DNA of 64,000 bases, from the NCBI RefSeq assembly GCF_023973825.1, contig NC_090116.1, positions 434,001-498,000 on the forward strand, read 5' to 3'. Below are positions 36,701-47,390 of this stretch, in pieces. The stretch is from Plasmodium brasilianum. Its lineage: Eukaryota > Apicomplexa > Aconoidasida > Haemosporida > Plasmodiidae. How positions within the stretch are numbered: position 1 is the stretch's first letter; every line of letters starts with the position of its first letter. Position numbers and translations under genes: made by a program. The notes under the pieces were generated by a model. It did not search any database. It was given only the letters and a program-made list of their open reading frames with translations, and was not told the origin of the DNA.

Positions 36701-39061
36701 AGGAACATAACTAGGTCGAATACGGATGGTACACTGCTTCATAAAAATAAACAAAAAATAAATAAAAGAATTTCATATGATATTAGTATGGATAATAGTA
36801 ACAGTAGTAGATCGAATTCAAATAATGAGGACAACAGTAGCAGTGAAGATTTTGACGAAGATAATTTTTTTGTTCCTTATTTTGTGTTTGTTTTGAGAGA
36901 TATAAACAAAGAGGATTTCATAAAAATGAAAGAGGCAAATGATGAAATGGTAAATCGTAGTGCTGTGAATCGTGATGGTCATAAGACCGAAAATGATAAC
37001 CTGAAGAACTCATATACACTCCAATATTTCAACACATTAATAGACAATATTAATAATACAATTTTGCAGAAAAAAGTGAAATGCTTCCTAAATTTTTTGA
37101 CAAAAAAGAGTTTATTCTTTTTACCTTACATATATACAGATGAAGACGAATTAACTATTAACACTGACTACATGGTTGAACTAAAAAAAATAAAAAAAGA
37201 GTTATATGTACATGGAAGGAGTATAGATAACATGTACAAAAATAATGCAATGTATATATATAAATATCTTAATATGCTAATTTACACAACGAATAATAAT
37301 ATATTCTATAGTCCAAATCATTTAAAAAAAAAAATTGAAAATTTTGAAAGCAAAATGTTATATAATGTTCTTACACAGAATTTTTTATTTCATATAAGAA
37401 AAAAAATCGAAAATAAATTACCCATGAAACCAAACTTATTTCTGACTTTAATAAATGAACTAAAGATTGAATATATGTTAACCTTTGAAAAATTTTCAGT
37501 AGGTAATGAAGCAATAAAAAGGAAATATAAAAATCAGTTATACAAAGATATTGATATTATCATATTAAAAGCATATAAGGAAAATATAGCTTTTAGTTGT
37601 TTTACTTTTTATAAAATTATAGACAAAAAAATTAATAAATTAAATATATATGACAAAATTTATAATAAGAAATATGAAAACTTTGATGGACTTCGTCTCG
37701 ATATAGACAATGTGAATGATTCATCTGTTGATAATCTCATATATAACGAAATATTAAGTATAAAAAAAGAAGAAATATTTACTCATTTTATAAAAACCTA
37801 TTATAATACTACTAGCGCTGAGGAATTATCTCCTTCTGTTGTTAAAATGGGCAAGGAAAATTGTAACGTCGTTTCGAAGCATACTAATAATTACAATACG
37901 GATTCGATTATTCACTCTCACAAATCTGTTAGTAATTCTGAACGGGGGAACAGTGGAAAAAGTGGGAAAACTGAGCAAAGAACAAAAAGTTCAGATGATC
38001 AAGATTCAAATGATAAATCCTCTTCCACTTCTCGAAAAGGGGGAAGCAATTTTGGAGACAACTTCGGTAGCAAGTACAGTCGCATAAGTGATTACAAAAA
38101 TTACCGGAAAAATGACCGGAAAAATGACCAGAAAAATGACCGGAAAAATGACCAGAAAAATGACCGGAAAAATGACCAGAAAAATGACCAGAAAAATGAC
38201 CGGAAAAATGACCTTAGCAGTGACAGCAAAAACTATCGGGGTGACACTTCTCACAGTTATGAGCATACCGATAGTGAAGGAAACAAAGTAGGAGAAGAAA
38301 AAATCAAAAACACAAAAATAAAAAAAATGTACGATCGACATAAAAGCGCAAGTGCTACTATATCATACATGAATGCCGATAATGATCCGTATAACGATTA
38401 TCAAGGAAGGGGAAAAGATGCTAACGGTGGAAATAACAACAGTTATATTTCTAATACAAGAGACTCATCGAGGAGAACTCCTCAAAAACTTAAATCAGAT
38501 GTGGTAATGCTAAATGAACGAAAACAAAAAATTCGTGAAGAAAATGACTTTTCTAAAAAATATCGTAGTGTTAATTATAAGAATAAAAATTCTGACCATG
38601 TTCATAAAAATTACAATTTGCATGAAAATTCGGACCTTAGTGATATTTTCAGCGATCTAGACGAGATAATCACAACAGGTTATGAGGTGAACAAAGCAAG
38701 AATTGATGGTTTAAAAAGTAAGAAATATAATACAAAAAAAAAGATAAGTTTTAATGAACAAAAAAGTTTATGTAACAACCTTCAGAATGCCGAAGGGGCT
38801 GACATAGCACATTTGAAAAGAGACGACATACAGCAGCAGAAGCAGAGGAAGCAGCAGGAAGAGGACGATAATAACGATAACGAGAGTAACATTGCTTTTT
38901 TGAAAAAAACAAATTCAAATATTTCCCAAAATAGTAAAGACAAAATTCAATTCATTGAGCAAGTTGAAAATACCAATAAAAAATTAAATAAGAATGATTT
39001 AAATAAAAAAAAGAAGATGACTTGCTTGCCCAGGCCGAAATCGAGAAATAGTAAAAATTAG
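33710..39061 (+). CDS. Guanylate-binding-protein-like large GTPase relative with degenerate G motifs
   Basis: This is a single 1783-residue frame. The N-terminal 700 residues are Asn/Ser/Gly-rich and low in complexity. From about residue 745 the sequence follows the GBP (dynamin-superfamily) large-GTPase domain: QRPMLFICSE, then KNTVVISNIGRKTGSS (near 797-811), then INYIYLDYDKL, then SFYFSNIIIFHINNQNYMD, then YFVFVLRDIN (near 1060), then FLPYIYTDEDEL and a helical region. Known GBPs bind GTP through GxxxxGKS, a DxxG motif and an RD base motif. Here the P-loop lysine is Ser, DxxG is lost, and only the RD is kept, so nucleotide hydrolysis is unlikely. A Gly/Ser/Ile repeat interrupts the domain near residues 865-925. 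The C-terminal third is charged, with an NDRKNDQK repeat. The function is unknown; a membrane-related scaffold is an inference from the family. Confidence 0.8.
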   Translation: MNNLHNVRGVGKINKDSYIYNCDTGHYENNINSEGIQKEYIPPNNSNYQQLLHSAALENNIYMNITDNSTPEDMHILSEKEIRKINPTTNGNDNSINIKSGNIYNDNVNIGSMDNSGMNNSSMNNSSLNNSSMNSNIMNNSGMNNGGLLNSGLHNSSVHNNYVDTLGRFFKEDKFKIKKIKETNSINNVCYNSKKNLTSILPFDKIVEECNIQNLLSKNQVHDLYNHQNVYDEKINKKKEPSHFTSLDSYNEKNIIQNGFNEDFSDVSFARPLKGNTFAYSKYDSHKNNIDSCNFPNLIDNNVDKRYVPAQSEVLNYKGFHSKGKLNSPYNNGNINKNVDQINVVVPPYVHMNKSGKNNAVRREGIHADTPNHVNQKVSSRNDIVNDDAIAIDRGATNGGGTTNGGGITNGGGITNGGGITNGGGITNGGGITNGGGIANDGSIASGRGMTNGGGTTNGGSIASGRGMPNGGGTTNGGSIANDGSIASGRGISNRNDCEEENVGRQKNLLEVYDYRKNKKIIYYAVKNHYDPYKEMNKKEKESYEAYENKLYENDIYDYLLHQYESNYRNLFDEDYLSKQSFLNARKEFIINKISLNRDYDRHYKNTTKCNILRGLNEANIHRNRNGNMNSRSGHDKINSSNSNNNPKDMERLNFNNFFAQNSEQYNHHNFVDSSEYMKNRSGRELYGNNVYDYKVNGSDDITPLNERLHSIYQTSISISNLCDDNVIDIYSDKCLSDVYTQRPMLFICSEKDASTSMGSVREGSKTGGKVPDNSGRCMMLKINKDFKKIFKKLKYKNTVVISNIGRKTGSSTFSNFIINKEKMNSFIRESGKEQNCIYAYMTASQNRINYIYLDYDKLTPKGMDGFPNRNTSSSGSVGSVGSIGSIGLIDNTGSTQTIGSFGNTGSIENFGTIDSIGNTGIAESINNSDCGEINKFVTLSFYFSNIIIFHINNQNYMDMFSLLADYYDIIKKIKENIIYREKKIYEEEKKKKKKKHRNITRSNTDGTLLHKNKQKINKRISYDISMDNSNSSRSNSNNEDNSSSEDFDEDNFFVPYFVFVLRDINKEDFIKMKEANDEMVNRSAVNRDGHKTENDNLKNSYTLQYFNTLIDNINNTILQKKVKCFLNFLTKKSLFFLPYIYTDEDELTINTDYMVELKKIKKELYVHGRSIDNMYKNNAMYIYKYLNMLIYTTNNNIFYSPNHLKKKIENFESKMLYNVLTQNFLFHIRKKIENKLPMKPNLFLTLINELKIEYMLTFEKFSVGNEAIKRKYKNQLYKDIDIIILKAYKENIAFSCFTFYKIIDKKINKLNIYDKIYNKKYENFDGLRLDIDNVNDSSVDNLIYNEILSIKKEEIFTHFIKTYYNTTSAEELSPSVVKMGKENCNVVSKHTNNYNTDSIIHSHKSVSNSERGNSGKSGKTEQRTKSSDDQDSNDKSSSTSRKGGSNFGDNFGSKYSRISDYKNYRKNDRKNDQKNDRKNDQKNDRKNDQKNDQKNDRKNDLSSDSKNYRGDTSHSYEHTDSEGNKVGEEKIKNTKIKKMYDRHKSASATISYMNADNDPYNDYQGRGKDANGGNNNSYISNTRDSSRRTPQKLKSDVVMLNERKQKIREENDFSKKYRSVNYKNKNSDHVHKNYNLHENSDLSDIFSDLDEIITTGYEVNKARIDGLKSKKYNTKKKISFNEQKSLCNNLQNAEGADIAHLKRDDIQQQKQRKQQEEDDNNDNESNIAFLKKTNSNISQNSKDKIQFIEQVENTNKKLNKNDLNKKKKMTCLPRPKSRNSKN
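34884..35180 (+). repeat. 18-bp coding repeat (Gly/Thr/Asn)
   Basis: About sixteen 18-bp units of the type GGAGGCATAACCAATGGT encode GGITNG with variants (GGTTNG, GSIASG, RGMTNG). The first half is almost uniform and the second half is a higher-order mix of variants. It lies in the low-complexity N-terminal part of the GBP-like protein. Confidence 0.9.
38104..38214 (+). repeat. 12-bp coding repeat (KNDR/KNDQ)
   Basis: Ten or so 12-bp units, AAAAATGACCGG or AAAAATGACCAG, encode alternating KNDR and KNDQ in the charged C-terminal region of the GBP-like protein. Confidence 0.9.
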
Positions 39062-40496
39062 ATTCTTTGATTTTTATATGCATATCCCTTTTTTATGTAT
39101 TTGTGAATGTAGCTCCTTCGCAGATATGGTCACTAACGGAAAATTTAACTCCACTCCGAAAATTACTTCTTTAATTGAGTATATTTTGTTTTAGTCCAAG
39201 GTACTGGATACTTTCCTCATTTTATTACATTTCTGTATTCTCCCCTATGTGCATGTGCACTAACAAACTTGGCGCTGTTAATGCTTACGTTAAAAATCTT
39301 TTCATTTTTATTGTCACTTTCCATTTTAACCTGTAGATATAGTAGGTATATAAAGTAGACGAAAAAATACATGCACAAATAAAATATACTACGTCTTTTT
39401 TTCTTTTTTTTTTTTTTTATGTAATTATTCTTATTTGTTTTGTACAATGAGACACCACCACCACCCCATTGAAACCATTTAACGTTTTTACTTTCGGTCT
39501 CAAAATTATTTAACTATGGACCACTGTAATATTTTCTAAACTGCGCAACTGTCTACGACTAATGCGCAGTTCAGTAAGGTCATTGTAGTGTATTTGCGAA
39601 TGTATACATCTACACATGTATGTATGAATGTAAGTGCATGGGTAGATAAGTCCATGTACGTATATATATATATATATATACAGCGATGTGCATGTGTATG
39701 GGTAACATGCTGACCCCTTTTTGGAGAATGAAAAAGACCCACAGTTAAAGTGAAAATTAGGCAAGTGATAAAACTGCCTTATAGTTTCTAAAAAGGGTAA
39801 GGAAAAGTTTCTCATTATTTCGACTATTCCTCAATTCACACTGAAAGAGAAAATAAGTCGAGGAGGTGTGTTAACTAGCTCTGTTCCGCTGAGCTTCCTT
39901 TTTCTTGCATATCAAAAAAAAAAAAAAAAAGTTCGAATTTGGAAGTTCGAATTTAAAAGTTAAAAGTAAAAAGTTGAAAGTTTAAAGGTAATCATTTTAG
40001 CGCAGCCCTTCTCGTAGGAAACCGCAAATAATATGCGCATATTTTACGGCACAAATATCAGTAGTGGTGCATTATTAAAGAAAAAAAATAAAATAACTCG
40101 AGCGACAATACGACAATAATAATACTGATGATAATTGTTATGATAACAGTGTTGATGATAAATTTGCAGCACTCCCAGACCAACAAACAAATGAAATGGC
40201 ACAAACTTAAAGCAACAGCCAAGTGGTTAAGGGTAAGAAATAGCAAGGTTGAAAAAAAGGAAAAAGAAGGATGGTTAATAGCTTGATGGCTGCATGGACA
40301 GATGGAGGGGAAAAAAAAATAAAAATTGGAAAAAAAGAGAAACCGGATATAGTCGCGCTAAAATTCCTCAACTAGGTTGAGAAACGGGGACACTGAGATA
40401 CTTTATATGTATACTCTTACAACTGGGTATGATCCTCTCATCTACTCGAAATTCGTGAGCTTATAAAAAAAAAAAAAAAAAAAGGATCAAGGTAAA
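39062..40496. other. Convergent 3' flanks; possible small spliced gene on minus strand
   Basis: The stretch lies between the stops of the GBP-like and AAA-ATPase genes. Most of it is featureless AT-rich DNA with poly(A) at about 39915-39930 and 40466-40483. On the minus strand, 39327-39217 reads MESDNKNEKIF...SAHAHRGEYRNVIK and a stop, preceded by a TCTACAG acceptor. A second exon-like piece, LRSLENITV, lies at about 39519-39560. They might belong to one small gene but no convincing join was found. Confidence 0.4.
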
Positions 40497-42488
40497 CTAC
40501 AGCGAACTGTGCATTTTACTCCATTCGTCGTAATCGAATACATTTTTATAAGAGGTGTTAACCTGTTTGAGTGCTTTAATAAAGTCGTCATATTTAATAG
40601 CTCTGAATATAGAAGTGTTGGGTATGTTCTGTATACCATTATATTTTTCTACAGCATCATCATAAACATATTCATAGCACTTTGAACATAAATGATAAAT
40701 ATCACTACCATTCCAATTTACTAGTTTATGAGAAATATTGTCTAATTCTTGTTCAGTAAGTTTAAATCCTGAATGTGTATGTTTTGATAAAATATAACGT
40801 ATTTGATCCTTTCTTGCTTGTAAATCTGGAAGAGGTATATATACTCTTTTATTGAATCGTCTCAAAGCTGCATCATCTATCATATCAGGTCTATTAGTTG
40901 CTCCAATAATAACAATCATAACATCTTTTTTTGTATTAATACCATCTATCATTTGTAATAATTGATTTTTAATTCTTATAGTTGTATCATCTTCATCTTT
41001 TTTCCTCATACCAAGGAAAGAATCAATTTCATCAAAAAATAAAATTGAAGGATTATCCACTTCTGCACATTTAAATAAACTAGTAACAATTTTCTCAGTT
41101 TCACCAATATATTTACTAAATAGAGAAGATGTATTTACATTATAAAAAGAGCATTTACATGAAGAAGCTACCCATTTTGCTATCATTGTTTTACCTGTCC
41201 CTGGTGGACCAAATAATAAAATTCCTTTAGCTGCTCTATTTAAACCAGTAAATAAATCTGGTCTTAATATAACATTCACAATTTTATCTTTTATAATTTT
41301 TTTTATATCGTGTAAACCAATTATATCTGTTTCTTTTACTTGTTCATTTGAATTTATTTTCATACTCAAAGCATATCTAACCACATTTACATCCAACCCC
41401 TGTTCAATTAGATGCATATATTGTTCAGGCACTTCTTCACCCATATCCTTTGAATCATCCATATTTTTTCTACAATTTTTTCTTTTTTCATCTCTCTTGT
41501 CATTTCGACTTGCACTCTTCGAGTTCTCATTATTATTATTACCATCATTGTTGTTACTATTTCCACTCTTTAACACATTATTTCTATTCCTTTTTTTTAA
41601 ATTGATATAGTTGAATGCTTTTATTGCCTCTTCATTCTTTTCGTTTTTTCTCTTAACCAAAACGTCCAATGCGTTTGAGAAGGCACCCTTCTTCTTTGAC
41701 ACATTGGTGCTAGGGAGGTCATCCGAACCATCATCATCTTTATCTTCATCAGTATTGTGATAAGCACCTCCATAATAGTTGCCCTTCTTCTTCTTTTTCT
41801 TTTTTTCCCCCTCCTGCAACTCCCTATCATCAGATGAATACTCTCCTTTTTTCTGTATAATTTTCTTCGTTGAGATACTGGTTATATTCTCCGTATCGTC
41901 AGACAGATAACTTTTTTTTTTCTTTTTCAACTTGAGCGCTTTTGGAGTGTATATTTCATCGTCACTTTCGTCAGGTGCTACTATTTCGTTATTTAATTTT
42001 CTCTGATTTGTTAGTTGTTCATTCTGTTCCTCTTCATTGGAAAAATTTTCTTTTACATTATAGGAGTTACTATTTGCTGTGTTATGTGCTGTACCACTTA
42101 CTATATTCCTCCTTTCATGATAAATTTTAATGAACATTGGATCAAAGGTCATATAATTTTTTATATCTATACTTGTTATACCACTAATAAAGTTATCATT
42201 CTCTTCAATTTTTTTATCTACATTATTCGTTTCTGTATTGTTCAGTAAGTTAACCACTTTATTGTATGTTTCATCCTCTTCGTAATTTTCAAATATGTTA
42301 TTGGGTATATTTGAAAAGATGAAATTATTCGCATCTATTTGGTAGTTATTTTCACTTCCTTCATTTTCGGTATCTTCACAGGTATCCCATATATCGTTAA
42401 GTAAAATATCGTGGAAACACTCCTTCTCCTCTTCCAGTATTTGGTAGTAAATTACTTCTTTCTCAATAGCGCTGCTAATGCCATTCAT
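40497..42488 (-). CDS. FIGL1: Fidgetin-like AAA ATPase (FIGL1/spastin/katanin clade)
   Basis: This is a single 663-residue frame. The C-terminal half is one AAA+ module of the meiotic clade. It has the Walker A GPPGTGKT (near residues 426-433), a substrate-gripping SKYIGETEK pore loop, Walker B ILFFDEIDS (near 482-490), sensor 1 IIGATNRPD, and an arginine-finger region, ALRRFNKR. The sequence before Walker A, LRPDLFTGLNRAAKGILLF, and the block KRVYIPLPDLQARK are closest to fidgetin-like 1, which in other eukaryotes disassembles RAD51 filaments and limits crossovers; spastin and katanin sever microtubules. A C-terminal helix ending in VFDYDEWSKM is consistent with this clade. The first 380 residues are acidic, Asn- and Lys-rich and unlike FIGL1 N-termini. 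The exact member of the clade is inferred. ATG 42488 is the first in frame. Confidence 0.88.
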   Translation of the reverse strand: MNGISSAIEKEVIYYQILEEEKECFHDILLNDIWDTCEDTENEGSENNYQIDANNFIFSNIPNNIFENYEEDETYNKVVNLLNNTETNNVDKKIEENDNFISGITSIDIKNYMTFDPMFIKIYHERRNIVSGTAHNTANSNSYNVKENFSNEEEQNEQLTNQRKLNNEIVAPDESDDEIYTPKALKLKKKKKSYLSDDTENITSISTKKIIQKKGEYSSDDRELQEGEKKKKKKKGNYYGGAYHNTDEDKDDDGSDDLPSTNVSKKKGAFSNALDVLVKRKNEKNEEAIKAFNYINLKKRNRNNVLKSGNSNNNDGNNNNENSKSASRNDKRDEKRKNCRKNMDDSKDMGEEVPEQYMHLIEQGLDVNVVRYALSMKINSNEQVKETDIIGLHDIKKIIKDKIVNVILRPDLFTGLNRAAKGILLFGPPGTGKTMIAKWVASSCKCSFYNVNTSSLFSKYIGETEKIVTSLFKCAEVDNPSILFFDEIDSFLGMRKKDEDDTTIRIKNQLLQMIDGINTKKDVMIVIIGATNRPDMIDDAALRRFNKRVYIPLPDLQARKDQIRYILSKHTHSGFKLTEQELDNISHKLVNWNGSDIYHLCSKCYEYVYDDAVEKYNGIQNIPNTSIFRAIKYDDFIKALKQVNTSYKNVFDYDEWSKMHSSL

Positions 42489-42526
42489 GTTGGGCTACTG
42501 TTTGGCGGGGATGAGGAATTATATAC

Positions 42527-42562
<36 letters not shown>

Positions 42563-43196
42563 GTGTGCCCTAAAATGGGGGAAACAGATTAACCTTTAAT
42601 TTGTTCGTGTCCTCTACTTCTGCCTTTTCCGCTACTTCGTCTACTCCTTCGTCTACTCCTTCGTCTATTCCTTCGTCTACTCCTTCCTTTGCTTCTTCTT
42701 TTTCTTTTTTTATTTACAAATTACTCCACAATGTACAATACCCGAAAAGCTCTTTTACGAAGTTTGCTCTGACAAATTATGAGCAACGATGCCGGCCAAG
42801 CGTCTTTTTCACCTCTTTCGAGATATATTAAGTTATATTGTTTGGTATATTTTATATTATTTTTTGTGATAGGTTAAATTATATTCTGTACGCTGTTTTG
42901 TGCCCCATTGGGGGCCTTTTCCATTTGTTTTATGTTCGTTTTTTGTTTGTTTTTTGTTTGTTCTTTGTTTGTTTTATATTTGTTCTTCGATTTTTGTTCG
43001 TATTTTAGTCATTTTTCGTTCATTTTGTGGGTATCCATACTCAACTGTTTCACCCTCTTTACACTTCACATAGTGCATTTCAAGAGAATCATAAAAATAA
43101 ATAAAACAGCATGCTTAATAAATTTTTAAGATCATTAATGTGAAATAAAAAATTACCACAATTTGTACAGCTAGCTTTTCATGCTCAGGTCAGATT

Positions 43197-43232
<36 letters not shown>

Positions 43233-43824
43233 TTAATCTGATTTGATTTTATCAAAAAGTTCTAGCACATGTGCGGATTTAACATAAAAATTATTACTTA
43301 AAAATATTAGCTTTTAAATTTACATTAAAATTACTTTAAATATTACTTTAAATTTATTTTTTTAAAATTATGTTTGTAAAAAGAGATACTAAATATAAGC
43401 ACAACATTTCAATATATATATGATAAAAGGCATAAAACACAAAAACGCAAAGAGATTGGTGCGGGGGAGGGTTTAACAAGAAGGAAAAGTAATTACAGTA
43501 AATACAACTATGGGAGGTAGTTAATTAAAAAGGGGCACATATACATATATATATACATATATATATATATGTTTATATTCGTAAAATGGAGGATAATCTT
43601 AATAAACGAAAATAACGAAATAAAAAGAATGGTGATAATAAGCAAACAAAAAAACGAAAAAACGAAAAAACGAAAGAACAAAAAAATGATGAAACAAAAA
43701 CAAAAAAAAAAAAAAAAAGCGGCACAACAGCGACGCTATAATTAAATGCCACTGTGCTGCTATGCCGATGTACAGCTATACCGCGGGCACAAAATATATC
43801 TTTTGCAATGGAAAAAAGGAAAAA
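42489..43824. other. Intergenic, no gene seen
   Basis: It contains a short imperfect 12-bp repeat (CTTCGTCTACTC type, 42635-42690), TTTGTTTGT-rich DNA at 42930-43000, a 32-nt T tract at about 43200-43231, and (TA)n near 43540-43570. The repeat makes Ser/Thr- or Asp/Glu/Gly/Val-rich frames, but a stop lies directly beside it on the minus strand. It should include the FIGL1-like promoter and the 3' flank of the next gene. Confidence 0.5.
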
Positions 43825-44346
43825 CTAATAAATATACATATAAAAGCTAGGGCCCTCTTGAACGAAACTGTAGACTTTTTTAACTACGATGTATTCCTTT
43901 TCCAATTCATCCAAGTCTAAATCTTCATCTTCTGCACACCGTACAACATTATTATTTAAAATATGGGGGAAATATTTCGAATTTAAAATATTTTTATTTA
44001 ATATACTGTTATGACTGTAAGTCATTACCTCACTATTCCTTTGTGCATCTTTTGTACTAAGAAATTTCCCTTTCTCTGAAATATCATTGCCATAAAATTT
44101 ATTGAAAACATGAGTAGGATTTTCAAAATAGTTAGGAAATAAATTCTTCATAAAAATACTAGGTCTAGGTTTCATTGTGTTTTCATATTCATTTGATGAA
44201 CAAGAACTTTTATACTTTTTTATAATAGCTGCAAATGTACATTTCTTTAAATATTTTTTTATTTCGTTTTCATCATCTTTTCTAAATATATAAAGTAATG
44301 GGCTAAATTTCTTTTTTAGAAATTCTAAGTTTTCATATTCCTTCAT
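43825..44346 (-). CDS. Conserved-type small protein of unknown function
   Basis: This is a 173-residue frame of normal complexity from ATG 44346 (MKEYENLEFLKKKF). It is rich in Lys, Asn, Tyr and Phe, with no membrane segment or repeat. A strongly acidic patch, EDEDLDLDELEKE, lies near residue 143, followed by the hydrophobic-aromatic end YSFVQEGPSFYMYIY. I do not recognise the family. A TGCAG just before the ATG could be an acceptor, so a further 5' exon is possible. The composition and length argue that it is real, unlike the repeat frames around it. Confidence 0.65.
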   Translation of the reverse strand: MKEYENLEFLKKKFSPLLYIFRKDDENEIKKYLKKCTFAAIIKKYKSSCSSNEYENTMKPRPSIFMKNLFPNYFENPTHVFNKFYGNDISEKGKFLSTKDAQRNSEVMTYSHNSILNKNILNSKYFPHILNNNVVRCAEDEDLDLDELEKEYIVVKKVYSFVQEGPSFYMYIY

Positions 44347-47342
44347 CCTGCATATGCAAACCTTTCTTTTTTTTTTTTATCTCCTCTACGGGTGTGTAAA
44401 ATAAGACCTGGTCTTAACTTGCAAGGCGAACCGAGTAGTGAAACATGCTCACATAAAAATACGTACAAACGCACATATAATTGTATGTATTTATATATGC
44501 GTTTATATATGTATATATTTATGTACGTATATGTTTATATATGTATAAGTTTATATATGTATAAGTTTATATATGTATCTGTTTATATATGTATAAGTTT
44601 ATATATGTATCTGTTTATATATGTATAAGTTTATATATGTATCTGTTTATATATGTATCTGTTTATATATATATATATATAATGCATTTTTACGCGACGG
44701 GCGCAGGTGTACCGAATGCTCTCCTAACAAAAAATAATAATTAATTTGAGAAATATAAACTACTAAAAATCAGCTTTTTCACATTTATTTAATGCAAAAT
44801 TTAAAAATTACTATTAATTTATTTTTATAAAAAAAAAAAAAAAACAGCTATAGCAAAAACTATGAATATTTCATGTATAGTGTTCTACTAAGTGTACCAT
44901 ATAAAATGTAGCACATATAATGTAACATGTAACATATTTAATTTTAAAAATCTAAATTTTCTATTAATATACACAAATAATCGGTAGAGTATAAGAAACA
45001 CTTAAAAATAATAACAAAAAACAGTAACAAATAATAAGTAATAATATGTAATAACTATTAATACAGTTAATATCTTAAAAAGTATACAGTAATAAAACTT
45101 AAAAACACATTTAAATCAAAATTTAGCTCAAGGTACAGTTATGAAAACGTAAAGAAGCAAAAATCAATACATTCATACGAAAAAGTAAATTAAACTTCTT
45201 CGTTTTTTTTTCCTTTATTATTATTTTATATTATACTATAATGAACTACATTGCACCATAATGTACCATATTGTACTGTAATGTACTTTGTTGTGCTGTT
45301 TTATACTATATTTGTGTTTAATGTTGTTAATATAATTACCACATTGTAACATTATCCTATAAACGATATTTCAACTTAGAGAAAAAAAAAAAAAAAAAAA
45401 AAAAAATTATGTGTGGCTCATCTTTTTTTTTTTTTAAGGAAATAATTGTATATCTACGTCATTCAATAATCTTCCTTTTATTTTTTTAAGGTTTTTTTTT
45501 AAATATTAAAATAAAAAAAGGACTTAAAAAATTTATAGAAAAAAAAAAAAAAAAAAGAAAAAAAAGTGGAAGATATATATACACAAAACATTTATCTACA
45601 AAAAGATAGCACATTATAGTCATTAAAATGTAATGATCTTTTTTTTTTTTTTTTTTTTTTTTTTATTACAAAATACAAAAGTGGGTAGAAAAAAGAGTTG
45701 TAAAGTTTTGCAGTTCCACAAAAATAAATAAAATAAAGATAAAATAAAGTAAAATGAGATAAATTATGCATAAATTAAAGTAAGATAAAACATAACAAGA
45801 TAAAATAGAACAGTTGTCAAATATAGAAAGGAAAAAGGTTTCGATGTGCAACGTTTAACTAAATAGCACAATATGTACAACTTTACTTTTAAAAAAAAAA
45901 AAAAAAAAAGGGAACTAAGTCTTTGTTTCATCTTATATATATATATTTAGCAAACCCATCAAGAGGCAAATAAATAAATGAATAACATTTTATATTATAC
46001 ATAGTACATATAATACATATTTTTTTTTTTTTTTTTACATATTGTGTTACTCACGTTTTCTGCGTAATATACAAAATGAAAAAAAGAACACAATGGGCTT
46101 ACGAGTTTTTCGTACTATAAGTACAAACTTTACGCGAAATATGTGTGTGCAGGAAAAGCAAAAAAGAAAAATAGCTATAAAAAAAAAGAAGAGGTAAATA
46201 GAAACGTAAAAGAAAAAAAAAAAAATAGGCTAATAAAATTCCCCCATATTATTAGATGCCTAATTTTTAAGTAAATTATACCTACATCCCTTTTACATGA
46301 TCTGTACAACAATAAATCTAATAATTTCTCTTCTTAGAAAGCATTTTATTTAGCCTATAATTTATTCATTTTAGTTCTTTTCATATATCTTACAAGTTTT
46401 TCAGCTAAATATGGAAAAGTTCAAACATGTACACGATATATATTTCCTATATTTAATCATGTGTATATATATATATATATATATGTGTATGAATAACACC
46501 CTAGCTGTTGCCCTTTTTTTTATGGCATTTACACATGCCCTGTAGTGGTAAAATGTCCTTTATTAAAATTTTTTTTTTCTGTTTCCCCATAAAGCTATTC
46601 ATTTTGGTGTGTATTTGAAAAACCGATGGATGATTATATCATTTCAAATTTTTAAGAAAAAGGAGAATTCATATATAAAAATAAAATTAAAAACAAAATA
46701 TTAGAAATAAATGATCGCTTCAAGATGATCTACTGTAAAGTATTTTCCCAATTTTTCGGAATTTCTCAAAAATTGTGTAAACGTGGTATTAGGTGATATA
46801 TTCCTTTTTTTTTTATTATTAAGAGCTATAAATAGCTTGTTTTTACATTTTGCTATGTGGCACTGTAGATTGTTACACCTTCTTAAGGCGCATTACTTAC
46901 CTGCTTCTCTAATTCAAAATATGCCTAGTGTATTTCATAACGAAAATAAAATATAATAGTTATGCAGAAAAGCGCTAAAAACCTTGCTTCTATAATGTAC
47001 ATTTGCAGCTCTGACATATTAATACATGTATAAGTATATACGTATACCTAAGTGGCAATGATTAATGCTTCATTTCTCAATAATGGAGAAGAAAATATGC
47101 ACTCGAATGAACGAAAAAAAAAAAAAAAATATTCGCACCTATATATTACCCTTTGAACAAACAAAAAAGATTATAAGCATTGTAATTATAGTCTTAAATT
47201 ATAAGTATTTCCGAACAAGACGCTAAGTTCAACCATTAATGGAATGATGCGCCCCCTTCAAATAGACTTTTTCAGTTCATGCTTTGTTTCGATATAAAGA
47301 AGTCCCAACCAAGAAGATGTGCATATATATAAAAGCACATAA

Positions 47343-47390
<48 letters not shown>

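Noticed and set aside
39217..39327. Resemblance of the small exon to the start of 6-pyruvoyl-tetrahydropterin synthase
   Set aside because: The metal-binding His motif and the rest of the enzyme cannot be found nearby, and the space before the next gene is too small.
39930..39965. Possible tRNA T-arm (two GTTCGAATT)
   Set aside because: It is a short direct duplication with no acceptor, D-arm or anticodon pairing around it.
42601..42720. Possible upstream exon of the FIGL1-like gene made of VDEG repeats
   Set aside because: A TAA stop lies directly before the repeat in the needed frame and no ATG or acceptor is available.
44770..46260. Centromere
   Set aside because: AT content is high but G and C occur throughout, and there is no 2-kb block of nearly pure AT as in Plasmodium centromeres.
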